Notes under the pieces: model-generated
Databases searched by the model: none
Seen by the model: only the letters and a program-made list of their open reading frames with translations
What the model was told of the DNA's origin: nothing
Made by a program: the position numbers and the translations under genes
Assembly: GCF_005405165.1 (NCBI RefSeq)
Contig: NZ_BJDN01000001.1
Span: 1 to 64,000, forward strand
Source: Loigolactobacillus binensis
GTDB lineage: Bacteria; Bacillota; Bacilli; Lactobacillales; Lactobacillaceae
Direction of reading: 5' to 3'
Length of the DNA stretch: 64,000 nucleotides
In this document: piece by piece, positions 17,820 through 26,285 of the stretch
How the letters are laid out: each line of letters opens with the position of its first letter
Numbering within the stretch: the stretch's first letter is position 1

Positions 17820-19131
17820 TCAGCTATTGTTGAAGATCAGCTTACTAGTGATGATCGGCATCAGTCTTTTGTTATCGTGGTTGATTTGGACCAATAATGC
17901 TCGTTTTCAGCGCAACACTACGGATGTGACGACAACCAAAACGCAGACGGAAACTAAGGATGTTGGGGAAGTTTATTTGCCGACGCAGATTCTGACTAGT
18001 AACGCCAACGGCGAGCAATATATGGTCTATAACAATAAAGAGAACTTGATCGACGCCCTGCATAAGCAGCTTTCTGGCTGGCAATTCACTAGTCCGAAAA
18101 AAATGAAATTAAGCAGTAAGAATTATTTAGCCACGATCAACCAGAAAAATCGGGTCAGCTTAGTTTATCCACGTAATATTAGTTACGCGATCTTCGGTAA
18201 AACCTTTAAGCAAAAAGTGGCTAAGGCAGATCGACAACGATTATTTAACCGAATTGTTATTCCCACTAATCGCTCGGGAATCGTTTATTTCTTGAATGAT
18301 CACCACAAAACGGGTTTCAGTGTCAAAGTTGATCAGCAAAAGATGGCGGCACTTCAAGCGCGCTTAAACGCAGCAACGATTCAATTTCCCGTCACCGAAA
18401 AGTTATTCAATAACCGGCCGGAACTTTATTATACTAGTGCAGTGCAGGTCACACAGTACAGCTATTTGGTCACTAAGCAGAACCCGACGGATTTCGTCAC
18501 CTCGTTATTTAGTGGCAGTGATCCAAGCGCGCTTGAAACTAAAGAACAAGGAAATAGCACCACTTATACCGACGGCACGTACAAGAGTTTACAAGCTGAT
18601 CACCAAAAGGCAACGATCGAGTTTGAAGATTATTCTAGTGATGTTTCCAGTACTAACGCCACTGCTATCTTAAATGGTGGCTTTAAAACCTTGTCCAAAT
18701 TAGGGAGCGCGCCTGGCAATATGCGTTATTTTGGTTACGAATCTAAAACGCACACCGTGATTTATCGCAGCTACGTTGAAGGGCTGCCGGTTTTTAACCA
18801 AACCGATTTTGGCGCTGTTAAGGTGCAGCTATTGACAACAGGCGTTAAATTGAATTTTTCAGTTTACACCCTACAGGTACCACTGCCAGCCGATAAAATG
18901 GCGACGCCACTGCCAACAACGCAGACGGCACTAAATAATCTATCAGCAGCCGGCTATAATATGGCGGATATTACGTCCTTCGAATTAGGGTACCATTGGT
19001 CAGTTAATTCTAGCTCGGATTCGGTGATCGATTTAACACCGACATATTATTTCCAATATAATGGTAAATGGGTAAGCTATAATCAAATGTTGAATACGAC
19101 ACCAAGTACGGCCGAGGGGGGTGCCAGCTAA
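17809..19131 (+). CDS. yycH: WalRK regulatory protein YycH
   Basis: 440 residues. One N-terminal membrane helix (about 8-26) and a large extracellular domain. In Bacillus, YycH and YycI hold the WalK kinase in check from outside the membrane; similarity here is recognised mainly from position and architecture. The ATG at 17809 follows GAGGAGGATGA and lies inside the last codons of walK. Two copies of the palindrome AAGCGCGCTT (18356 and 18525) fall in the gene in different reading frames. Stop and the start of yycI overlap by one base. Confidence 0.9.
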   Translation: MKISQLLLKISLLVMIGISLLLSWLIWTNNARFQRNTTDVTTTKTQTETKDVGEVYLPTQILTSNANGEQYMVYNNKENLIDALHKQLSGWQFTSPKKMKLSSKNYLATINQKNRVSLVYPRNISYAIFGKTFKQKVAKADRQRLFNRIVIPTNRSGIVYFLNDHHKTGFSVKVDQQKMAALQARLNAATIQFPVTEKLFNNRPELYYTSAVQVTQYSYLVTKQNPTDFVTSLFSGSDPSALETKEQGNSTTYTDGTYKSLQADHQKATIEFEDYSSDVSSTNATAILNGGFKTLSKLGSAPGNMRYFGYESKTHTVIYRSYVEGLPVFNQTDFGAVKVQLLTTGVKLNFSVYTLQVPLPADKMATPLPTTQTALNNLSAAGYNMADITSFELGYHWSVNSSSDSVIDLTPTYYFQYNGKWVSYNQMLNTTPSTAEGGAS

Positions 19132-19955
19132 TGGATTTTAAACGGATCGAAGTTATTTTCTTGATCGTTTTTGTCTGTTTAAACATTTTCCTATTCACGT
19201 CCTATAAGCAAAATCAACACGTGGAAACGGTGAACAATGACGATATCAGTCAAAGCGCAATGGTTTTGCGTGAAATGCGCGGCGATCAGATCACGGTGCC
19301 GACGCTGGCCACTAAAGTAGGATCAGGTTATTATTTGTCCAGCGGCTCAAGCCAGGCACTTCAAAATGCGAGCCAGCGGTTACAAAACCAACGGTACAGC
19401 TTCACCAATAACCGCCTGTACAGTCGCCTAGTGCACCCGATCAGTGTTAAAAATGGTAAAGATACGGCGGCCTTAAAAAATGTGCTAGCTAACCCGCGGA
19501 TGGTGGCTTTTGGCAAGCACTACCGTTATTCCAAATTGTTTTCAACCGCAAATCGACTTGTTTATACGCAGAAGTTACCTGAAGGTGATCTTTATGATGC
19601 TCAGGGAGAAATTATTTTTCAGATCTCGAATAAGCAGATCGTCAGTTATGAACAATCTTATATCAGTAAGGTCACCACTTTGCGGGAAAAGGAAGCGACG
19701 ATCACCGAGAAGCAGGCGGTACTTGCGTTATACAGTAATAATGCAATTGCCAATGGCGCAACGATCAAGTGGACAACGCTAGGGTATTCGCGGTTGCTGG
19801 ATGCCAATGATAGTTCAGTTTATATTCCGACCTGGTTTATCGCAGTTGAAAATAAAAACAGCGGTAATGTGCAGATCAAGCGCATCAACGCCTTTTCCAG
19901 CGTGTTGATGAAGGCCAGCGACGATGCGAATTTGTCCAGCTCGACCAGTAACTAA
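19131..19955 (+). CDS. yycI: WalRK regulatory protein YycI
   Basis: 274 residues. It starts MDFKRIEVIFLIVFVCLNIFL, a family-typical membrane anchor (about 6-25), followed by an extracellular domain predicted to pair with YycH; the WFIAVENK stretch near the C terminus is characteristic. TAATG overlap with yycH implies translational coupling. It ends the walR-walK-yycH-yycI unit, with a terminator 10 bp downstream, so yycJ is transcribed separately here. Confidence 0.9.
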   Translation: MDFKRIEVIFLIVFVCLNIFLFTSYKQNQHVETVNNDDISQSAMVLREMRGDQITVPTLATKVGSGYYLSSGSSQALQNASQRLQNQRYSFTNNRLYSRLVHPISVKNGKDTAALKNVLANPRMVAFGKHYRYSKLFSTANRLVYTQKLPEGDLYDAQGEIIFQISNKQIVSYEQSYISKVTTLREKEATITEKQAVLALYSNNAIANGATIKWTTLGYSRLLDANDSSVYIPTWFIAVENKNSGNVQIKRINAFSSVLMKASDDANLSSSTSN

Positions 19956-19963
19956 AAGCGACT

Positions 19964-20009
19964 AAACTGTAGATAAAGTCATTTTTCGGCTGTGTCTACA
20001 GTTTTTTTA
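19964..20009 (+). terminator. Terminator of the walRK-yycHI unit
   Basis: AAACTGTAGA pairs with TCTACAGTTT around an about 20-nt loop, followed by T6. Confidence 0.75.
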
Positions 20010-20045
20010 TATCATTAGTTGGCACAAGTAGAAAGGTTGATTGTG

Positions 20046-20381
20046 ATGTTCTATTATTTATGCGGCTTCGTTACGCTACTAAGCGCGCTTGTGAGTTTTG
20101 GCTTTTCAGTTGCGGCTTATCTAAAGGCTAAACCTAGCGGCGATACTAGTTTGACCAATGCAAAATATGCACTCTCTAGAAGTTTTGCGATCCTTTTAGG
20201 CGTAAGCAGCGTATTTATTTTTCAGTCAAGTGCGGTTTTAGTTGTCGCAGCGATCATTATGATCGCTGTTCAATTAAGCGATGGCCTGATCGGTATGAAA
20301 ATAAGTTCTTTCAAAACGCTGGGTCCGCTACTAACCGCTTTGGGCAACACTTTAGTGCTAGGCCTCTTTTTGTTGAATTAA
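20046..20381 (+). CDS. Small four-helix membrane protein, unknown
   Basis: 111 residues with about four hydrophobic segments (about 5-25, 45-62, 64-82, 92-110). I recognise no specific family. AAAGG lies 11 bp before the ATG at 20046; a GTG one codon earlier is an alternative. It sits between the walRK terminator and yycJ, a position not occupied in the conserved core order, so it is probably a lineage-specific insertion. It contains one AAGCGCGCTT palindrome at 20081. A weak hairpin (CAGCGCGCTG followed by AGCGG and T6, 20391-20412) may end it. Confidence 0.6.
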   Translation: MFYYLCGFVTLLSALVSFGFSVAAYLKAKPSGDTSLTNAKYALSRSFAILLGVSSVFIFQSSAVLVVAAIIMIAVQLSDGLIGMKISSFKTLGPLLTALGNTLVLGLFLLN

Positions 20382-20432
20382 ATTCTTTTCCAGCGCGCTG
20401 AGCGGTTTTTTAATTTAGCCTGTACGCTAGAG

Positions 20433-20461
20433 TGTGCATTATGGATGAAAGTAAGTATAAT
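20433..20461 (+). promoter_or_regulatory. Possible yycJ promoter
   Basis: TGTGCA, 17 bp, TATAAT (20456-20461). The -10 is perfect and the -35 poor. It fits the separation of yycJ from the walRK unit. Confidence 0.5.
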
Positions 20462-20534
20462 AGACTAGTAAGTAAACGTACGTGTAAGGTAGCCGATAAC
20501 CTGTTTTACGCGTACTTTGGAATGGAGAACAAGC

Positions 20535-21347
20535 ATGGTGCAAAATGACGATCAAATGAAGATCAGTATTTTAAGTAGTGGTAGCACCGGCAATGTGACC
20601 TACATCGAAACGCCGCAACGTAAAGTGTTAGTTGATGCCGGTTTAAGCGGAAAAAAAATCGAAGGCTTGATGCAGTCGATCGGCCGGGATATGACGCAGG
20701 TCGATGATTTGTTGGTAACTCATGAGCATACCGACCATATTAAAAGCGTTGGTATATTGGCGCGGCGTTACCCGCAGCTCAACGTTTACGCTAATCAACC
20801 GACTTGGCAGGCGATGTTGCCTACGATCGGTAAGGTCCCGACTGCCCAGCAACATATTTTTGAAATGGGTGCGCTGAAAAGTTTTGCTGACCTGGATATT
20901 CAAAGTTTTGGTGTTTCGCATGATGCAGTGGCGCCGCAGTTCTATGAATTTCAACATAATGGCAAAACTTTCGTTATTTTAACTGATACTGGTTATGTAT
21001 CTGAACGGCTTAGTGCGGAGATCAGTGACGCCGATGCATACTTATTTGAATGTAACCATGACGTGGAAATGTTACGGATGGGCATGTACCCTTGGCCATT
21101 GAAACAACGAATCCTTGGTGATAAGGGCCACCTTAGCAATGAGGCAGGCGCCGATGGGTTAATGGATGTGATCGGTAACCGCACCAAAAATATTTTTCTA
21201 GGCCATCGTAGTTTGCATAATAATATGAAGGAACTTTGTCATCTAACTGTGGCCTCAATGCTGAAGCAACACGATTTTGGTGTTGGCCATGATTTTAAAC
21301 TGTATGACACTGAACCAGATGAAGCTTTGCCATTACTAAGCCTCTAA
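20535..21347 (+). CDS. yycJ: Metallo-beta-lactamase-fold hydrolase YycJ (WalJ)
   Basis: 270 residues. The HxHxDH motif appears as VTHEHTDH near residue 65, with DTGYV and the late GHRSLHN histidine that complete two metal sites. The family is a 5'-to-3' nuclease-type MBL protein, classically linked to walRK and to coordination of division with replication. The ATG at 20535 follows GGAATGGAGAAC; the six upstream in-frame codons include that site. It is followed by a strong hairpin and then htrA. Confidence 0.92.
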   Translation: MVQNDDQMKISILSSGSTGNVTYIETPQRKVLVDAGLSGKKIEGLMQSIGRDMTQVDDLLVTHEHTDHIKSVGILARRYPQLNVYANQPTWQAMLPTIGKVPTAQQHIFEMGALKSFADLDIQSFGVSHDAVAPQFYEFQHNGKTFVILTDTGYVSERLSAEISDADAYLFECNHDVEMLRMGMYPWPLKQRILGDKGHLSNEAGADGLMDVIGNRTKNIFLGHRSLHNNMKELCHLTVASMLKQHDFGVGHDFKLYDTEPDEALPLLSL

Positions 21348-21380
21348 GGGTTATTCTAAAATTTAAACGATTTAGCATAA

Positions 21381-21424
21381 ATGTGGCGCAAAAGGCAGTG
21401 AGTTAACCGCTTTTTGCGCCACAT
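21381..21424. other. Strong inverted repeat between yycJ and htrA
   Basis: ATGTGGCGCAAAAGGC pairs with GCTTTTTGCGCCACAT (16 bp, one G-U) around a 12-nt loop. No T run follows on either side, so it is not a standard intrinsic terminator; it may still stop transcription or stabilise the yycJ mRNA end. Confidence 0.6.
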
Positions 21425-21538
21425 GCTGATTAAGCTTTGCTTAAAGTGTTATTTAATCGCAACTTGTTCAATATTTTTTCAAAATTTTGCGCTATTCTAA
21501 TAACATAAGCAAATTCTGAAAAAAACTGGAGGTTTGTC

Positions 21539-22798
21539 ATGAAACAAGCAAATGGTTTAGTTAAAACAGCAGTCGTTGCTGTGGTCGCAGCCGTTATTGG
21601 TGGGGGCGTTGTCTACGGAGGCGTGAATTTGTTAGGCAACGATAGTAGTTCCAACGGCAGTGTTGTGAATACGAATAAGGCCGGAACTACCCAAGTCAGT
21701 AACGTTAAGGTCAGCACGAATTCGCAGGTTTCTAACGTTTTTAAACACACTAAAAATGCCGTTGTTTCGGTGATCAACTTACAAAGTCAAAGTAGTAGCG
21801 ATGACAGCGGCCTAAGCGAATTTTTTGGCGGTAGCTCCGATTCTTCTTCCAGTTCGTCTGGCAGTTCTAGTAGCTTGGAAGAATATAGTGAAGGTTCCGG
21901 GGTCATATATAAAAAAGCAGATGGTAAAGCTTATATTGTGACCAATAACCACGTGGTTTCCGGTTCGCAGAAATTGGAAGTTATCCTGAGTGATGGAACC
22001 AAATTGACGGCGAAAAAGGTTGGGACTGATTCAGTGACCGACTTAGCGGTATTGAGTATCAGTGCGGATAAAGTAACGCAAGTGGCCAGTTTTGGTGACT
22101 CAGATAGTATCAAAGTTGGTGAACCAGCGATCGCTATCGGCTCACCTTTAGGCTCTGAATACGCAACGTCCGTGACGCAAGGGATCATTTCTGCTAAGAA
22201 TCGGACCGTTGCGGTAACCGATGAAACCACAGGGCAAGAAACGGGTGCAGCAACAGTTATCCAAACGGATGCGGCCATCAACTCTGGTAATTCTGGTGGC
22301 CCCTTGCTGAACATTCAAGGCCAGGTCATCGGGATCAATTCAATGAAGTTAAGTAGTTCTGGTAGTAGCTCTAGCACCGCAACGGTTGAAGGGATGGGCT
22401 TCGCCATTCCTAGTAACGAAGTGGTCAAGATCATCGATCAGCTGGTTACTAATGGTAAAATCGTACGACCAGCATTAGGTGTTTCAATGGCCGACTTAGC
22501 GAATATCTCAGCGGCGCAACAGAAATCAATTTTGAAGTTACCTGCTAGTGTTACCGGCGGTGTCGTGCTCATGTCAGTGAAAACAAGTTCTCCAGCCGCT
22601 AATGCAGGCTTGAAGAAATACGATGTTATCACGTCCCTAGGTGGTAAAACCGTTACTGACAGCGCTGATCTACGCACTGAATTGTATAACCATAGTGTTG
22701 GTGATAAAGTTGCAGTTCAGTATTATCGCGATGGAGCTAAAAAATCAGGAACAATTACCTTAAGTGAAAATACGACCCAGCTGAAAGTAACTGAATAA
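21539..22798 (+). CDS. htrA: Serine protease HtrA (DegP/DegQ family)
   Basis: 419 residues. An N-terminal membrane anchor (about 8-32), a Ser/Asp-rich linker (about 85-115), a trypsin-like domain with catalytic His138 (VTNNHVV), Asp168 (SVTDLAVL) and Ser252 (NSGNSGGPL), and one C-terminal PDZ domain (about 310-405). Surface HtrA degrades misfolded exported proteins. CTGGAGGTT precedes the ATG by 6 bp. A strong terminator follows, so it is monocistronic. Its place between yycJ and rlmH is the conserved Lactobacillales order. Confidence 0.96.
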   Translation: MKQANGLVKTAVVAVVAAVIGGGVVYGGVNLLGNDSSSNGSVVNTNKAGTTQVSNVKVSTNSQVSNVFKHTKNAVVSVINLQSQSSSDDSGLSEFFGGSSDSSSSSSGSSSSLEEYSEGSGVIYKKADGKAYIVTNNHVVSGSQKLEVILSDGTKLTAKKVGTDSVTDLAVLSISADKVTQVASFGDSDSIKVGEPAIAIGSPLGSEYATSVTQGIISAKNRTVAVTDETTGQETGAATVIQTDAAINSGNSGGPLLNIQGQVIGINSMKLSSSGSSSSTATVEGMGFAIPSNEVVKIIDQLVTNGKIVRPALGVSMADLANISAAQQKSILKLPASVTGGVVLMSVKTSSPAANAGLKKYDVITSLGGKTVTDSADLRTELYNHSVGDKVAVQYYRDGAKKSGTITLSENTTQLKVTE

Positions 22799-22807
22799 GC
22801 GGCGCTT

Positions 22808-22845
22808 AAAATAAAACCCGGAGGGAATTCGGGTTTTATTTTTTT
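22808..22845 (+). terminator. htrA terminator
   Basis: AAAATAAAACCCG pairs with CGGGTTTTATTTT, with a T tail. Confidence 0.85.
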
Positions 22846-23040
22846 GTTTAAAAATCGGGACTTAATTCAGCGTAGCAACAGTCAATTAGTGACTGTAGAA
22901 CCTGAACGTTCGGTAACACTAAAAATGGTCTAGGAAAACGTAAGCGGATAATCTACTATAGAACCTTACTTCAGCGCAACTTAAGTCGTTACCACTAACT
23001 TTAGATAATGTTAAGAAATAGAAATGTCAATGTTCATAAA

Positions 23041-23400
23041 AGTTGTGAACAGCTTTTTGCACAGCTGTGGATAACTTAATATTGCCGGAATAACACAAAA
23101 TATGGCCGATTAAGTTATCCACAGGAACAAAAGAATGCTGTGCGTAACTTTATTTTTTACTAAATTAATTAATTATAAAGTCTGGTATAATAGGAATTAT
23201 AGGGAATTAAGCGCGTTTTGACGAACAATAACTAAAATGTGGATAACTAAAATAGGAAAAAAAACAAGATTTTTTTGATTACATGATTTAGTACACGAAA
23301 AAAAGTTCGCCACCATATTTAGCCACAGCAGTTGTTAACATGTTGATAACTGCTGTGGACAACTTGTGCACGGTGGTGAATTTGTGGGAAAACTTTTCAA
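23041..23400. other. DnaA-box cluster with A+T-rich stretch (htrA-rlmH intergenic)
   Basis: The 588-bp gap after the htrA terminator holds three perfect DnaA boxes (TTATCCACA): 23066-23074 (minus), 23115-23123 (plus) and 23238-23246 (minus). One-mismatch boxes lie at 23139-23147 and 23354-23362 (both minus). Between boxes two and three is an A+T-rich stretch (about 23149-23206). A 36-bp near-palindrome (CCACAGCAGTT...AACTGCTGTGG, 23323-23358) ends at the last box. This is DnaA-binding DNA by sequence; whether it is an origin part or a titration/regulatory cluster is open. I see no gene in 22846-23433. Confidence 0.75.
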
Positions 23401-23433
23401 CAACTCAGCGCGCTAAAATTAGGGAGGAAATTT

Positions 23434-23916
23434 ATGCTCAATATAAAAATCATTGGTGTCGGTAAATTAAAGGAAAAATATTTAAAACAAGGCATTGCCG
23501 AATACGCTAAACGGCTCGATACCTTTTGTAAATTAGAGTTAGTCGAGGTCGCCGATGAGAAGGCGCCAGAAAAGTTAAGCGCCGCTGAAATGGTCGCTGT
23601 TAAAGAAAAAGAAGGCGCACGGATTCTCGCCAAAATCAAGGACCGCGAGTACGTTTATGCGCTGGCGATCGAAGGTAAGCAGCGCGCCTCTGAGGAATTT
23701 GCCGCCGAACTGGACCATTTAGCGACGTACGGCCACTCGGCGATCACCTTTGTTATTGGTGGTTCGTTAGGTTTAGCGCCGGCGGTAATGCAGCGGAGTG
23801 ACGACCAACTTAGTTTTGGTAAACTGACGCTGCCGCACCAGTTGATGCGGTTAGTGCTGATCGAGCAGGTTTATCGCGGGTTTATGATCAACGCGGGGAG
23901 TCCGTATCATAAGTGA
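23434..23916 (+). CDS. rlmH: 23S rRNA (pseudouridine1915-N3)-methyltransferase RlmH
   Basis: 160 residues. SPOUT-fold signatures are present: [24 protein letters not shown] (SAM-binding knot) and [28 protein letters not shown] at the C-terminal end, the family's invariant tail. It methylates helix 69 of 23S rRNA. AGGGAGGAAA lies just before the ATG. Its leader is the DnaA-box region, so its transcription may respond to DnaA (inference). Confidence 0.97.
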   Translation: MLNIKIIGVGKLKEKYLKQGIAEYAKRLDTFCKLELVEVADEKAPEKLSAAEMVAVKEKEGARILAKIKDREYVYALAIEGKQRASEEFAAELDHLATYGHSAITFVIGGSLGLAPAVMQRSDDQLSFGKLTLPHQLMRLVLIEQVYRGFMINAGSPYHK

Positions 23917-23973
23917 TAAGCGTTAGCAGCATAAAGAAATTTGTTGAAGCCAGGAAATAAAGAAGGGTTATAG

Positions 23974-24501
23974 GTGGCACATTCAGAATGGTTACAAACT
24001 AAGCGGATCGGTTTTTCGCAATGGCAGGTGGCGGATCTACCGCTGGCACAACAGCTATGGGGTAACCCGCAAGTCACACATTTTATTAGCCAACATGGTT
24101 TTACGGATAGTGACATCCAGCAACGGTTGCAGCTGGAAATTCAATCACAGACGAAAAATAAAGTTCAATATTGGCCACTTTTCCGCTTAAAGGATCAGCG
24201 ATTGATCGGCTGTTGCGGCCTTCACCGAGCAGGTCTAGTCTACGAATTGGGGTACCATTTGCTGCCGGAAATGTGGCACCAAGGTTTTGCAACAGAGGCC
24301 ACCCAAGCAGTACTCGGATATGCGTTTCAAACCTTGAAAATTAACAAAATCGTGGCCGGCCATCATCCCGCTAATTTAGCGTCCGGCCATGTTTTAAAGA
24401 AATGTGGTTTTCAGTACAGCGGCACTGAATTTTATGCGCCTACCGGACTGCAGCATCCCACCTATGAATTGACTGCGGCGGATTTTAGACAAAAAGGTTA
24501 G
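23974..24501 (+). CDS. GNAT-family N-acetyltransferase (RimJ/RimL type)
   Basis: 175 residues. The fold is recognised from LQTKRIGFSQW at the start, LIGCCGL on the core strand, the acetyl-CoA loop region EMWHQGFATEATQAVLGYAF and NLASGHVLKKCGFQYSG. Substrate unknown. The start is GTG at 23974 with GAAGGG 6 bp upstream; no ATG start exists in frame near it. It follows rlmH by 57 bp. A second acetyltransferase of the same class lies downstream but is separated by a hairpin-rich gap. Confidence 0.8.
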   Translation: MAHSEWLQTKRIGFSQWQVADLPLAQQLWGNPQVTHFISQHGFTDSDIQQRLQLEIQSQTKNKVQYWPLFRLKDQRLIGCCGLHRAGLVYELGYHLLPEMWHQGFATEATQAVLGYAFQTLKINKIVAGHHPANLASGHVLKKCGFQYSGTEFYAPTGLQHPTYELTAADFRQKG

Positions 24502-24729
24502 GAACAGCTGGCAGTAGTCAAGTAGCCACAAAAAATAAGCGCTGCTGTTTATTTTGGTGCTATATTGACAGCACACAAAAAACATGCTAAAAATAAATCA
24601 GGCAGAAGTATCAGACAACAGTTGGGAGGACTTAATTTTAAGTAGCGAATTTTAGATTGATCTAGAATGTGGCTCGGTGAACAGTTTTTTTAGTGTGCAT
24701 TGAGCGATCGTTACTTGAAATAAAGCCTT

Positions 24730-24796
24730 ACCTTCTGCTATTGACGATGATAATAAATAAGCAGAAGTGTGACTATCGTTCACCTTCTGTTTTTTT
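24730..24796 (+). promoter_or_regulatory. Possible attenuator before the second acetyltransferase gene
   Basis: Three mutually complementary segments: CCTTCTGCT (24731-24739), AGCAGAAG (24760-24767) and CACCTTCTG followed by a T run (24781-24796). Segments 1-2 form an 8-bp stem; segments 2-3 form a terminator-like stem with a one-base bulge. The two folds exclude each other, as in attenuators. The remaining gap (24502-24729) shows only weak hairpins (AAAATAA/TTATTTT near 24531-24556) and no convincing leader peptide. Confidence 0.45.
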
Positions 24797-24859
24797 GTAG
24801 CTATTTCTAGATTGATGACTGTTGCAACGATTCTGATGTCAATCAAAGGAGTACAAAAA

Positions 24860-25411
24860 ATGACCAAATTAATAACAAAACGAATGAATTTAAGAAACTT
24901 TAAATTAACTGATGCGGCGAGTGTTTATCAATATGCTAAAAACCCCAATATCGGGCCGATCGCGGGCTGGCCGGTGCATACAAGCGTGGCGAATTCGCGC
25001 TATTTCATTAAAGCTTATTTTATGAGCCCGCATATTTTTGCGATCACGTTAAAAGCGGCGCCTGAAGCTGTCATCGGTTTGGTTGGCTTAGAGTTAGTCG
25101 ATGAGGGTAATGGTAAAGCATTCATGCAAACAAACGAAGCAGAAATTAGTTACTGGATCGGCGAACCTTTCTGGGGACAAGGACTGGTGCCAGAAGCGAT
25201 TGCAGCCGTCGTCAATTATGGCTTTGAAAACTTGGGCTTGCAAACGATCTGGTGCGGTTATAAGGCGGGAAACCAACAGTCTAAACGGGCACAGGAAAAA
25301 CAAGGTTTTAAGTATGCGCGGACGGTTGAACGTATGTATAATCCGATTCTGGATGAATATATTGTTGAACATTTTACCAAGTTGGACAGGACGGACTGGG
25401 TGCGACGCTGA
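24860..25411 (+). CDS. GNAT-family N-acetyltransferase (RimJ/RimL type)
   Basis: 183 residues, RimJ/RimL-like: LITKRMNLRNFKLTDAASVY at the start, EISYWIGEPFWGQGLVPEAIAAV (the loop region that binds acetyl-CoA) and GNQQSKRAQEKQGFKY near the C terminus. The acceptor is unknown; protein N-termini or small amines are usual. The ATG at 24860 follows AAAGGAG; the 16 upstream in-frame codons overlap the possible attenuator. It shares only the general fold with the acetyltransferase 360 bp upstream. Confidence 0.8.
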   Translation: MTKLITKRMNLRNFKLTDAASVYQYAKNPNIGPIAGWPVHTSVANSRYFIKAYFMSPHIFAITLKAAPEAVIGLVGLELVDEGNGKAFMQTNEAEISYWIGEPFWGQGLVPEAIAAVVNYGFENLGLQTIWCGYKAGNQQSKRAQEKQGFKYARTVERMYNPILDEYIVEHFTKLDRTDWVRR

Positions 25412-25459
25412 TTAAGTTTGAAGGCCTAGTCAGAAATCCTAATGTAGGAGGTGTGTATT

Positions 25460-25612
25460 TTGAGTAAAGAAACAGCAGCGGAAACTGAGCAAAAAATTAA
25501 AGCTAACGCAGTTCTTGATCATTTAAGTGATCAATTAACGCGTGATTTTAAGCAAATGCGTGCGGGCGACTTTTTAACTTCAGCCGCAGCGAAGAAACGG
25601 CTGGGAGTTTAG
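25460..25612 (+). CDS. Small 50-residue protein, unknown (possibly antitoxin-like)
   Basis: A 50-codon frame starting at TTG, with a good AGGAGG site about 7 bp upstream. The peptide is helical and charged: acidic/Ala-rich at the start, then HLSDQLTRDFKQMRAGDF, ending AAAKKRLGV. It follows the acetyltransferase by 48 bp. The size and helical C-terminal half recall small antitoxins, but there is no toxin gene beside it and I cannot assign a family. A strong terminator follows. Confidence 0.5.
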   Translation: MSKETAAETEQKIKANAVLDHLSDQLTRDFKQMRAGDFLTSAAAKKRLGV

Positions 25613-25662
25613 CGGCTAATTGGCAAGCAAGTTGCGGTGAATCATGTTTGTCTAGATAATTT

Positions 25663-25705
25663 AAAGTAGCAGCTGGTGGCGTTTGCCGCTTAGCTGCTAC
25701 TTTTT
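25663..25705. terminator. Bidirectional terminator
   Basis: AAAGTAGCAGCT pairs with AGCTGCTACTTT around an inner GGCG/TGCC helix, between the small-protein gene and the minus-strand TetR gene. Confidence 0.8.
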
Positions 25706-25714
25706 GATTACGAT

Positions 25715-26257
25715 CTAGTCATGGTAGAATAACTGACCACAGTTATTAGTTAGTTGATTAAATAAAGTAACCGTTGCGGTGATCGCGGCGTCAGAAAAAT
25801 CATGCTCAGCAATGAAAGTGTGGATAAATGCCACGACGGTTGCGGCGTAAAAATTAGCCATATATTTTTTGACCGGTGCGGATAACTGCCGTGGCGCCAG
25901 TAGCTCGCCGATCCATACGGAAAAAGCGTGGTTCAATTCAGCGGTTGCGTCCGACCAGATCAGCAGTTCAAATAGATCAATATTTTGTTGCCAATAAGTC
26001 AGCGTCAACCTAATGAAGGCGGTACTATCCATTGGTTGTTGCGCCAATGAATGAGTAAAAGCGTCCATTTTAAGTTGTAATTGCAACAACAAGGGATCCT
26101 TGAGGGTCAAATAATTGCGGTAGATCGTCGGTCGCGAAATCGCGGCCTTTTGAGCCAATTCAGCGACGGTCAGACTAGCAAAAGAACGGCCTTCTGCTGC
26201 CAATTGACTAAGTGCTTTAATAATTGCTTCGTGTGACGTTGTGCGCCGTTTATCCAT
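25715..26257 (-). CDS. TetR-family regulator
   Basis: 180 residues. The N-terminal helix-turn-helix (ASLTVAELAQKAAISRPTIYRNYLTLKD, about residues 26-53) is typical TetR; the ligand-binding half is divergent as usual. It is divergent from an alpha/beta hydrolase gene, with two palindromes in the 123-bp gap. The expected role is repression of itself and of the hydrolase gene, relieved by an unknown ligand. Confidence 0.85.
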   Translation of the reverse strand: MDKRRTTSHEAIIKALSQLAAEGRSFASLTVAELAQKAAISRPTIYRNYLTLKDPLLLQLQLKMDAFTHSLAQQPMDSTAFIRLTLTYWQQNIDLFELLIWSDATAELNHAFSVWIGELLAPRQLSAPVKKYMANFYAATVVAFIHTFIAEHDFSDAAITATVTLFNQLTNNCGQLFYHD

Positions 26258-26285
26258 TTTATGTGCCAGCTTTCCGGTTTTGTTA

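Noticed and set aside
23041-23400. Confirmed replication origin
   Set aside because: DnaA boxes and A+T-rich DNA are present, but dnaA and dnaN are not adjacent and no skew could be computed, so I call it only a DnaA-box cluster.
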